Shown in pieces: positions 55,245 through 64,000 of a stretch of DNA of 64,000 bases; positions within the stretch are counted from its first letter, which is position 1, and every line of letters starts with the position of its first letter. Source of the DNA: Incurvaria masculella. Taxonomy: Eukaryota > Arthropoda > Insecta > Lepidoptera > Incurvariidae. The DNA is taken from contig OX335644.1 of NCBI GenBank assembly GCA_946894095.1, positions 25,091,595 through 25,155,594 of the forward strand, given 5' to 3'. The notes below the pieces were generated by a model. The model saw only the letters and a list, made by a program, of their open reading frames with translations, was not told the origin of the DNA and made no database searches. Position numbers and translations under genes: made by a program.

Positions 55245-55370
55245 AAAATATGTTATGTAAACCAGTGAAGTTTCTATGCGGGTTCTTCATTACTGGGTTG
55301 ATCGAATCCGCGGATCTTTGTGACGTACGAGCAACTAAGTGTAGTTTGACTACCAAAAAGTTTAAATACA
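55245..55370 (+). repeat. Dispersed repeat (family of 48250-48420, inverted)
   Basis: ACCAGTGAAGTTTCTATGCG, GGTTCTTCATT, GTTGATCGAATCCGCGGATC and AACTAAGTGTAGTTT. Intronic or intergenic. Confidence 0.5.
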
Positions 55371-55511
55371 TGAAATTAAATGAATCTATTATTTAATTCA
55401 TATTGTATTGTGATCGTCTAGGTATGTTTCGACCATTAGACCTAGCATAGCGCGCTGCGCCTGCAAGACGAACAAAGTGTGGAAGTGAGACGTCAACTCA
55501 AGCAAGTACTT

Positions 55512-55874
55512 GTCAGCCTCAGTGGCCCAGTGGCGCGACACTTCGGCGATCGCTTTCCGAAGTTAAGCAACGCTGGGTCCGGTCTGGTCTTGGATGGGTG
55601 AGCATTGACCGTTGAGAGAGGCTGGCCGTAGTTCGGATTCCACGTTAAACTGTAGGTCCCCTTCCTTACTTACTAGGTGGTAGGGTTAATCCCGCCCGGG
55701 TTGGTACCATCGCATTGGATGAACGATGGTCGAAGCGGCAATGAAAATTGTCCGTGTTTTCCATCCAGTTCAATGAAGCCGTCATGGCATGGCACCTAGT
55801 TCCCATGTGGTGTGTTGGGCTAATACCATGACAGAAGGGTATTAGCCATCCATGTCCAGTCACATAAAAAAAAA
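55512..55874 (+). mobile_element. 5S rRNA-headed SINE, copy 4
   Basis: GTCAGCCTCAGTGGCCCAGT, CCGAAGTTAAGCAACG, common body with a deletion after GTTCAATGAAGCCGTC, final A-run. Confidence 0.88.
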
Positions 55875-56088
55875 GTACCACTGCCGCGAGTTACGGGGAG
55901 ATGGAACACATCTGCCCGATGAGACAACTATTCAACGGATAACAATACATTGGAGTCACGCTCATGGAATGCGAAATGTTTTTTTTTGTAGAATCTTAAT
56001 TATTTTTCTAGATTTCCTTAAATAAACCTGTGCAATTATAGATTGTTAGGTGAATAGGTGAGTTTTGAAACCGCACAAAAACCCTTTT

Positions 56089-56643
56089 TTAAGGTAGGCC
56101 TTCCCGTTCTACTCATACATACAAACAAACTCCCCATACAAACGTGGAAAGAAGATCATGCGCATATTTCTTGTCAGAGATCCAAAATTGTACTCAAAAG
56201 ACCTTTATTTCATCATCGAACTAGATGGCTGATGCCCATTAGCATTGTAAAATAGTGCTTGGTTTCTAAGTTTTAGGGTCCGAAAGTTTTATTTTTCGCC
56301 CGTTTTATACAACAACTTTTGAGGTGGATTACTTATAATAATAAAAAGATTAATCATCGGATGTAGCTTGTTTCATGAAAATTTATAATCCATTTGGTTT
56401 TTGTGTGATTTTTGACTACAGCGGTCATAATTTACTTTTAGCTATAAGTCATTTTGTAATCAAAATATTCGTAAATCTTACCAAATCAAACACTATGCGC
56501 ATTGGCTGCTCTGTGGACATGTTGCATCCTCCTCATCACGGACCTGTCTTTTTATTTGAAACAGAGAAGGTCCCAGAGCGCATTTGCACGGTTTTATACT
56601 GTGCCCGCGAATGAGTTAGTCCCGCCGGGAAGGGCCACCTTAA
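56089..56643. mobile_element. TTAA MITE (AAGGTGGCCCAACCCG family), copy 5, diverged
   Basis: TTAAGGTAGGCCTTCCCGTT to CCGGGAAGGGCCACCTTAA. More substitutions than the other four copies, so probably the oldest. Confidence 0.82.
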
Positions 56644-56770
56644 TGGTGAAAAAGGGGTTGATTCTTTGTCGATCAAGTTTCTTAACGTTTCCTCAATATT
56701 TCAAAGTAAAACTTAAAGCATAACTTCGGATCATTATTTTGAAGCTACATAGCGACTTAAAAAATAGTAT

Positions 56771-57316
56771 TAGACTAGGAGGTCGCGACAAAAATGGTAA
56801 CGATAACGTAAATGGCTGAAACTGGGTTTACAGAATAAAGACAATCCCTCCGATGCTAAATGTGTCGGTCTGCCTGCACCAAGTGGATAAGGCGCCTGAA
56901 AAAGGAGTTAGCGTGACCAAAAAAAATGTAATAAGGTAAATGGCTGCAAATAACGAAGCAAGAAAGCATCAGTACATACTTGCTTATGAATACCAAAACT
57001 GAACAAATCTCTGGTTGCATTTCGTAGTTATAGGCGATTTAGGTTACAGACATAACTTTAGGTATATTTAAGTATTTCATCGAAAAACCGAATGTCCATT
57101 GTTGTATAATTAATGGATATCAATGTTTCCAGACAATCAGTATATTCATCAGCCGGTGCATACTAACATGTATTTTGTATAACCAATCTAGTTAACGCAA
57201 CCACTTAGCACAGGCAGACCGACACATTTAGCATCAGAGGGTTGGTCTCTAACGTGTGAACCCAGATTCAGCCATTTACAATATCGTTACCAAAAATGTC
57301 GTGACCTCCCGGAATA
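56771..57316 (+). mobile_element. MITE (AGGAGGTCGCGAC family), single copy
   Basis: TAGACTAGGAGGTCGCGACA to ATGTCGTGACCTCCCGGAAT; about 546 bp with small internal deletions compared with 32530-33098. Confidence 0.85.
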
Positions 57317-57624
57317 TATTTTTAGATTTTGGTCTTATCCGTCAGTTGACTCTGACCGTCTTTGCATTGCCTGTATGACTTAATTTTATCTCATTTGTAA
57401 ACTCAACTCAGAGAATATGTAACTGGTGTTTATTTAATTATTTTCTTAACTCACTCTTTGTGTGAATTCACTGTTTATTCTCCGATTAAATAAAACAAAA
57501 TAAAATAAGTCATTGATCATGGCACACCTACTGTCATGATATTAGCTTAACAGACCACATAGGTCCTGTATATTATTTAAAATGTTGTTAGTAAAACTGC
57601 ACTAAGTTAATTCCAAACTGATAG

Positions 57625-58002
57625 TTTTTTTTTTATGTGACTGGACATGGATGGCTAATACCACAAGTTCTTTCATAGTATTAGCCCAACACACCACATG
57701 GGAACTAGGTGCCATGCCAGGACCTTCCTTATATTGCACGGCTACATTGAACTGGATGGAAAACACGGACAATTTTCATTGCCGCTTCGACCATCGTTAA
57801 TCCAATGCGATGGTACCAACCCGGGCGGGATTAACCCTACTACCTAGTAAGTAAGGAAGGGGACCTACAGTTTAACGTGGAATCCGAACCACAGCCAGCC
57901 GGTCACGGTCGAATGGTCACCCATCCAAGACCAGACCGGACCCAGCGTTGCTTAACTTCGGAGAGCGATCGCCGAAGTGTCGCGCCACTGGGCCACTGAG
58001 GA
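57625..58002 (-). mobile_element. 5S rRNA-headed SINE, copy 5 (inverted, nested)
   Basis: Begins with a T-run (complement of the A-tail), ends with CTTAACTTCGGAGAGCGATC and CACTGGGCCACTGAG, the 5S-like head. It interrupts the dispersed repeat whose halves lie at about 57585-57622 and 58010-58060. Confidence 0.88.
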
Positions 58003-58194
58003 CTCAACTCAGTAAAGAAGAACCCGCAAAGAAACTTCAACGGCTTATATGTACATTTTTCATCTCACATTTTGAATGATGCTAGATTTCCGAATCCAGT
58101 AGTGACGGGACCTTCAAGTGAGCAAGTTCACGGTTGACCGGTTTTTTTTCCTTGTAAACAGTCGTGTCAATCTTATCAAAGTCTTCAACGAGAA

Positions 58195-58290
58195 AGACAC
58201 TGGTGCAGCCAGCGGGTATTGAACCCACGCCTCCATGTTGTAACGTTTTACAGCTGCGCTCGGCTCCAAACCACACTAGTTCACAATGGA
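58195..58290 (-). repeat. tRNA-like SINE head fragment
   Basis: On the minus strand AGTGTGGTTTGGAGCCGAGC (box A-like) and GGGTTCAATACC (box B-like) are spaced as in a tRNA-derived SINE, but no acceptor stem pairs, so it is not a tRNA gene. Confidence 0.45.
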
Positions 58291-58904
58291 CAATGGAGGT
58301 TTACCTAACCAGATTGAAAGAAGATATAACTTACTTGTTAGCACCCCATCCAATTCAGTTCCATAAGGGCGTAAGTGAAAGCACATTTTATTATTTTTAA
58401 AAATGACTACAACTGATTTTGACATTTTCAAAAGATGAAAGATAAATTGATTATTTAGCTGTATTTGAAACATATAATTATATATATCTAAGGCTTCCCT
58501 TCTTTGTTCAAGCTTTTTTTATGCATTGTTATACATATTTGTCCTGTTTGAGCAATCAAAGCATCTACAGTTTTCTCTTTAAATAATGACTAGACCATCA
58601 ATCTACAAATGTACTTTATTGAGTATCGAAATTCGTTGTAGTTATTTTCAAATAAAATTAAATGTTGTTTTACCTACACCCTTATGGAACTGAATGCAAT
58701 TAGGTGCTTACACCCCCTTAAGTCTAGATGTATTTTTTAATAATATTTCAATCCCAAGCACATAATTTATCGTGTCATTAATTCTTAATTAGGTGTTTTA
58801 ATTTCGGGCTTCAGTAAATTCAGCGGAAAGTTTGCGGGGTAAATTTACAGGACAAGTTACGCAATCATTGGAAGCGCTGTTAACCTGAAATTAGATTAAG
58901 GGAC

Positions 58905-59382
58905 TTTTTCACCTACTGATTAGCTTAATCGCCACATTTTAAGGGGCCTTTCTTAACAGCTTGCAATCTATATCGGTACAAGATAATCAGCACTTTGGCA
59001 ACAAAGGCCCTATAAGTGTCGATTAAAATAAATCAGCACTTGGTGGAAACCAGGCTTAGGGTCTCTTCCACCAAGTACTAAGTTGCTTAATCCTCGCGTT
59101 TCTTACCATCTCACAATCGATACCAGTACAAGATAATCATCACTTTAGTAATAAAGGCCCTTTAAGTATCGCTTAAGATGTGTCGGCATTTGGTGAAAAC
59201 CAGGCTTAGGGTCTCTTCCACCAAGTACTGAGTTGTTTAATCCTCACAATAAAGGGCGTTTCTTACCATCTCACAATCGATACCAGTACATGATAATCAG
59301 CACTTTAGTAATAAAGGCCAGTTAAGTGTCGATTAAAATAAGTCAGCACTTGGTGAGACCTAGGCTTAGCGTCGTGAATTGT
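58905..59382. mobile_element. Tandem MITE cluster (CCACCAAGTACT family)
   Basis: Three head-to-tail segments of about 170 bp, each with CTCTTCCACCAAGTACT, ACCAGTACA(A/T)GATAATCA, TTAGTAATAAAGGCC and a closing GGCATTTGGTGAAA/CAGCACTTGGTGAGA-like end. CCACCAAGTRCTGA at one side and its inverse at the other act as terminal repeats. Confidence 0.6.
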
Positions 59383-59529
59383 TTATTTTTATTCATCAGG
59401 TTTGGCTCGGCAGGGCGAGCACGGACATTTTGCAACTTGCGACGAAGAGAATGCGATGATAGCTACGCCAAAACTGGACTGCAGGCCCAAGTCTGATTCA
59501 GTTTGAGTTTTACTTTTCGCTAAACTTTA

Positions 59530-59852
59530 AAAAAAAAAACCGGCCAAGTGCGAGTCGGTCTCGCACACGAAGGCCATTGTACAAGATTAAACACAAAAAA
59601 TCACGTTTTTTGTATGCCCTATTACTAAGCCTCCGTTGTCCGTCCGACTGTCCGTCCGTCTGTCACAGGGCTGTATCTCATGAACCGTAATAGGTAGGCA
59701 GCTGAAATGTTCACAGAGTGTGTATTTATTTTGCCTCTATAACAACAAATAGATAAAATAAAAAAATAAGTAAAATTAAAGCGGGGGGGAAAAACTTTAT
59801 TTTTTGTGTTAAATCTTGTAAGATGGTACGGAACCCTTCGTGTGCGAGCTCT
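59530..59852. mobile_element. Inverted composite of two (CCGT)n-family elements
   Basis: 59530-59605 is the head in plus orientation (ACCGGCCAAGTGCGAGTCGG). It is joined to 59606-59852, an inverted element running from CCTATTACTAAGCCTCCG through (CCGT)n to GGTACGGAACCCTTCGTGTG, giving a head-out inverted structure. Confidence 0.65.
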
Positions 59853-59937
59853 AAGGGGGTAAACTCTAAGCTAAAGGGGATTTTTACTAAATTTTCGGGT
59901 TGCTGTGTGGTTTTGGTCTCATTCAACCATATTTATC

Positions 59938-60100
59938 GGGTTCCGATCCCAAAGGGTGCCAACGGAACCCTATTACTAAGTCTCTGCTGTCCGTCCGACC
60001 GTCCGTACATCACAGGGCTGTATCTTATGAACCGTAATGTTCACAGAGTGTGTATTGATTTTACCGCAATAACAAAAAAATAGGTAAAATAAAAATACAC
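59938..60100 (-). mobile_element. (CCGT)n lepidopteran interspersed element, truncated
   Basis: GGGTTCCGATCCCAAAGGGT, CTATTACTAAGTCTCTGC, short CCGT run, TTCACAGAGTGTGTATTGAT. A further scrap (GATGGTACGGAGCC) is at 60620. Confidence 0.65.
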
Positions 60101-61733
60101 GCTGTTAATTTTTTTCGCGACATTTCTGTTAAAATACCGATTATTTAACTATTTCATATACTGATCATTTTGTGGTATTTAAAAATTAAATCTAAAATAG
60201 TAAAAAAAAGGCAGATTTAATCTAAACTTTTACCTCAGCGACAATTTCCCTTTGGAATGGTGTAAGCACGCCACGTGTACGCGCCACTGCCAAGGTCACG
60301 CGTTTGCTGTCTCGCAGCTGACTGCGCGCCGCCGCCAATTTTATTGCGTCGATCCGAATGTAAATTTTCACATTAATTTTAAAAAATGTCCTACTTTAGA
60401 ACTTTTTGTGAATGCAGTGCGGTTCCTGTTACGAAATACTATGTTTTCATACTAGTATTAGAAATCGAAAATTTTAAAACAAAAGGTCAAAACAAAAAAA
60501 ACCTACTTTTTCGGCATCAATATGTGACCCAGAACAACCCCCTTTCGGGAATGTCACTTACTTGGGTTAACACCGTGTATAATTAGGAATAAAAGTATTT
60601 TTTTTAGTAAAATCTTTTAAGATGGTACGGAGCCCCCTCGCACTGGGCCAGTTTATTCTGAGTGCACGACCCGCTCGAGGAGAAATGCAGTGGTCTCAAT
60701 TTAATTATTTTTAAGTACCTTAAAGCACACAGCATATTTGCATATTATAATGCTCCACGTTCGGCCTATTTACCGAGCGAACAACACTGTTTAGAGAGCC
60801 TTTAGCGTTTTCCAGTCTCCCCGGAGCTTAGCCGAATAATTAAAATTAATGTTTGGCTCGTTTTTAACGTACATTCGTCGGTTTTGGTAATTTGTAACGT
60901 GAGATACCGACTCGCTGGATAATTGCTGGACCGTTCGCGAAAAGTATACCGGGATATTTGAGAGTGGTGTTGAGGTGAAACGGGACTGAAAACTTGGAAA
61001 ACCGTGGATTTTGAAACGAATCGTTGAGTTGAGCATATTTACTTAAGACTGTCGTGAAGTCAACGGGGCTCGGAGATTTGAAAATTTAAAGATATGCTCT
61101 CTATGTCCATTGGCTAAGGCACAAATTTGCGTGCCGACTTCGAATAAAACTAACGGAATCGTCTTCCGGGCACTAACGTTTTCCTAGGCCTAACAGTTGT
61201 CCGATTTCTATCAAAATTTATAAATTACTTAATAAAGCTCAATTCTATGTCACTATGTTTTTATTTTAAAATTAAAATCTGTATTTTACAAAATACATAA
61301 GTGACAAAAAAAAGACAACCTTTTTCATCGTTTACTAGTCCATATTTTGACAATATATTTTGGAAGGTAAAAGACTTAGAGCATGTTAACAGTTAACGTC
61401 CGTAGTATGTGGAATTGATAGGGTAACGACTGTCTTAAGTCGACCTAAGAGTAGCTATTTTGTCTGATACCTAATACGATTTTGGTGACGACGGAAATTA
61501 TTTGAATGTTTAATCTTTGCAGTCAATGTCCGCAGCACAGGTAAATAGTTAAAATAATGTATGTATAATATGGCTGTAGGAGTAAATTATGGGTACACAG
61601 AAAGTGGCGAAATTGGAAGACGGACCGCGAATGGATGTTTTGGTGGTTCGGGTTCAGCCTTGTAGTATATTCAAAAGTAATTCTTTTTTCAGGGCTTTCT
61701 TAAATTAATGTGTCTTTGCTTCACGGTCGATTG
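60101..61733. other. No gene recognised
   Basis: AT-rich, with a GC-richer patch at 60250-60350 lacking splice-supported ORFs. TTGCTTCACGGTCGATT at 61717 also occurs at 26578. Confidence 0.45.
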
Positions 61734-61912
61734 TGTTAGTACTATCGCTTTGAATGAAAAGATGGTGGCAAGATCAATGAAAGATTGTCCGTGTATTCCA
61801 TCCAGTTCAATGTAGTCGTGCTCATAAAGGGAAGGTCCTGACATGGCACCTAATTCCTTGGGCTAATATCATGACTGTGGTGTGATATTGTCCATTCATA
61901 TCCAGTGTCCAG
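61734..61912 (+). mobile_element. SINE body fragment without head
   Basis: GAATGAAAAGATGG, ATTGTCCGTGTATTCCATCC, AGTTCAATGTAGTCGTGCTC and CCTGACATGGCACC match the shared body of both SINE families; head missing. Confidence 0.7.
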
Positions 61913-62094
61913 CGTGGAAAATAATAAAAAGAAAGGAAGCCAAAAAAATAAATGAACGAAAATGTAAAAGAAATATATAATATTTTTACAACGCTTGATT
62001 ACAGCTATTATATTTCTGTCAATTCAACATACATTTTTTATTTGCTTAAAAGGCGGAGCACTTGTTCAGTACCAGAGTACCATCCCAGACACTA

Positions 62095-62280
62095 ACACCT
62101 TCTGTAACTACCAAAAGACAATACAACGGGGTTCAAAGAGGTATTAAATTCTAAGCCGCTAATGTCTGTAATAAGTTGCCTATTGAAATACAAAGGCAGG
62201 AAAATGATAGACTGTTCAAACAAAACTCGTATAAATGGCTCCTTGTAAAACCCTTTACGACTTAAAGTACTTTACTTAAG
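62095..62280 (+). pseudogene. Non-LTR reverse transcriptase C-terminal remnant
   Basis: The frame reads CNKLPIEIQRQENDRLFKQN and SYKWLLVKPFYDLKY, matching the FNKLPxxI...FKxxLxxWLLxKxFYxxxE end of insect LINE reverse transcriptases. Short and frameshifted upstream. Confidence 0.6.
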
Positions 62281-62379
62281 TTATATAAAAAGTGATATAA
62301 TATCTTCCATAAATATTATGGAAAGTTAGTTAAGAATATTTCTGATACTCTTTTTGGGTTTTAGTTTGTCTATTTATTT

Positions 62380-62781
62380 TTTTTGTTTTATGCGATCTGA
62401 CATAGATGGCTAATACCACAAAACTACCATTATGATATTAGCCCAATACACCACATTCCCGAAGGAATTAGGTGCCACGCCAGCACCTTCCCTTTATGAG
62501 CACGGCTACATTGAACTGGATGGAAAACACGGTCAATTTTTCATTGCCGCTTCGATCATCTTTTCAACCGATGCGATGGTACCAACCCGGGCGGGCTTAA
62601 ACCCTACCACCTAGTAGGGGAAGGGGAGCTACAGTTTTACATGGATTCCGAACCATGGAGCAGTTCGCATTCGTGACGAAATGCACTTATCGAACTCGGA
62701 AAGAGAAAGACAGTGGTGCATGTCCGTATTGAACCCAGGCCTCTGGTACGCTAGGCCAGTCCCCGCGCCACTAGGCTACGA
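62380..62781 (-). mobile_element. tRNA-headed SINE, copy 2 (inverted)
   Basis: Inverse of 52051-52458: T-run and CGATCTGACATAGATGGC at the left, box B-like GAACCCAGGCCTC and box A-like GCGCCACTAGGCTACGA at the right. Confidence 0.85.
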
Positions 62782-62869
62782 GTCTATGTTTTCTCCAATC
62801 TAGTTCCGCTAATAATGTTTTATATTTTCATTGCTATATTACTCTTCAAGTTGACTACATTAGAAACAT

Positions 62870-63420
62870 CCCCAAGTTGCAGGTTTTCTGGAAAGGCACC
62901 CGCCGGTTGACAGTTCCACATCCTGGAGGTGCGGCAGAGAAATTAGTTTAAGAAATGATTCGTTCCCAAAATCATAACGTCAACCTCAAAGGGTTGCTCT
63001 GATTATCTGTGGCGGGTGCTCCGGTCACAGGTTGGATGGGGAGGAATGAGGGATGGAAGTTCCACAGCTTTCCAGTTCTTCTTCGCTGTGTTTTGTTTTG
63101 CTGAACTGGCCAATGCTAAAATATGACAAATCCGAGTGCAGTGTACTGTCTATGGATGATGAATAAACAATACAATACAATACAGTACCGGAAGAGTAGA
63201 CTGAGCGACCCTACAAACCGTCTGTGGCTGAATGACTCCAGGCTAACGCTGAGTTGTAGGTCTTACACAAGGCGGACCGCTCGGCGCTGAATTGAGTCCA
63301 AGGACACCAACAGGTACCGGGGACTATCTTCCCATATGTGGTCACGGTATTCTATTACCGACCTAATCTGTGATTTGTGAAGATGTTTGCTTAAAAGTGC
63401 TTCATAAGAAAACTTAAAAT
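62870..63420 (-). pseudogene. Non-LTR retrotransposon RT fragment (inverted), interrupted
   Basis: On the minus strand 63300-63250 reads LVSLDSIQRRAVRLV then stops, and 63010-62880 reads LCRTSRMWNCQPAGAFPENL. These are the thumb and C-terminal blocks of jockey/CR1-like reverse transcriptases. A plus-oriented tail (63068-63185, family of 515-630) sits in between. Confidence 0.55.
63068..63185 (+). repeat. Interspersed repeat tail (family of 515-630)
   Basis: TTCCAGTTCTTCTTCGCTGT, GCTGAACTGGCCAATG, AAATCCGAGTGCAGTG and GATGAATAAACAATACAATAC. Confidence 0.65.
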
Positions 63421-64000
63421 ACAAAACTATAGCTTATCGGATGCGGTTTGTCTAGGATCCTTCATACGTCCCCTCAATAAAATTAGAATAACTAATCGAT
63501 AAACGTGTGAATTTAAAATGTTCTGATATGTACCGGTAAAATATTACATAATGCTTTGTCTAATAGAGAGGGATGCAAAGCTTTTCAAATTACTGATAAT
63601 TAACACAGTTACGCTCTGGTGTTTAACGTACCGAACCAAAACAACAAATTTTTTTTCAGGGAATGGTTTAATTTTCTGATAGATACGTGTTTTTAACTCT
63701 TTACCATTTGAGGTTTGTGATTATATATAGATTTAGTCAGGGTCCAGCCTTAGATAAGTAGATGGCTGGCCGATACATATGGAACATTTACATGTTTTTA
63801 AAGTTAAGCGCGGAATATATACGCTCAGAATCTTTTAAGTTGCCCGACGACGCCCATGGGTTTTTGAACTTCCAGCCAAGTTTCGCGCACACAAGATAAA
63901 GACTATGTACGTAAGTTTGTCGGCCAGATAAAATTATTTGTGCTCCCGCTGCAGGGGGGCTGCGAAAACCATTCCGGCCGGCCAGGTGCTTCTTCACGCC
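63421..64000. repeat. Unassigned, with dispersed repeat at the window edge
   Basis: 63421-63800 shows nothing; 63805-64000 matches blocks of 46915-47035 (see there). Confidence 0.45.

Noticed and set aside
58195..58290. tRNA gene on the minus strand
   Set aside because: Box A and B-like motifs exist but no pairing acceptor stem; better explained as a SINE head.

Overview
This 64 kb window is eukaryotic nuclear DNA from an insect, most likely a moth or butterfly (Lepidoptera). Supporting signs are small exons with GT-AG introns, AT-rich introns packed with short interspersed elements, a (CCGT)n-bearing repeat family typical of lepidopteran genomes, an interstitial (TTAGG/AACCT)n run, 5S-rRNA-headed and tRNA-headed SINEs, and a BEL/Pao LTR retrotransposon.

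Two host genes are present. On the plus strand (146-7749) lie the last seven visible exons of the cleavage stimulation factor 50 kDa subunit (CstF50/CSTF1), a WD40 protein of mRNA 3'-end processing. On the minus strand, 16 exons (54589 down to 22247) encode the middle of a phospholipase C epsilon (PLCE1-like): a basic linker, a split PH-like region, the EF-hand region and the start of the catalytic X box with its HNTY motif. All 16 exons join with consistent codon phase. The exons for the rest of X, Y, C2 and the RA domains are absent, so they must lie left of the window with CstF50 nested antisense in the intron, or the gene is broken or misassembled here.

The outstanding feature is repeated amplification of exon + 5'-splice-site segments inside this one gene. 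(1) The X-box exon is tandemly repeated in 194-bp units (22.0-22.4 kb). A MITE-split 757-bp version forms the array at 8.5-22.0 kb, itself interrupted by a complete BEL/Pao element (10302-17674, intact 1831-aa polyprotein, near-identical LTRs). (2) An EF-hand-region exon is repeated in 236-bp units (24.3-25.36 kb). (3) A linker exon is repeated 67 times in 119-bp units (38771-46731), including a duplicated six-unit higher-order block. (4) A degenerate ~33-bp minisatellite derived from an exon end plus its donor follows another exon (37.3-37.66 kb). (5) A CTCGAAGG minisatellite abuts a fifth donor (35.5-35.95 kb).

The remainder is intronic or intergenic DNA dominated by mobile elements: several MITE families (two with TTAA ends), the (CCGT)n repeat family, SINEs with two different heads on one shared tail, LINE fragments, a foldback carrying the telomere-type repeat, and a 49-bp near-perfect palindrome.
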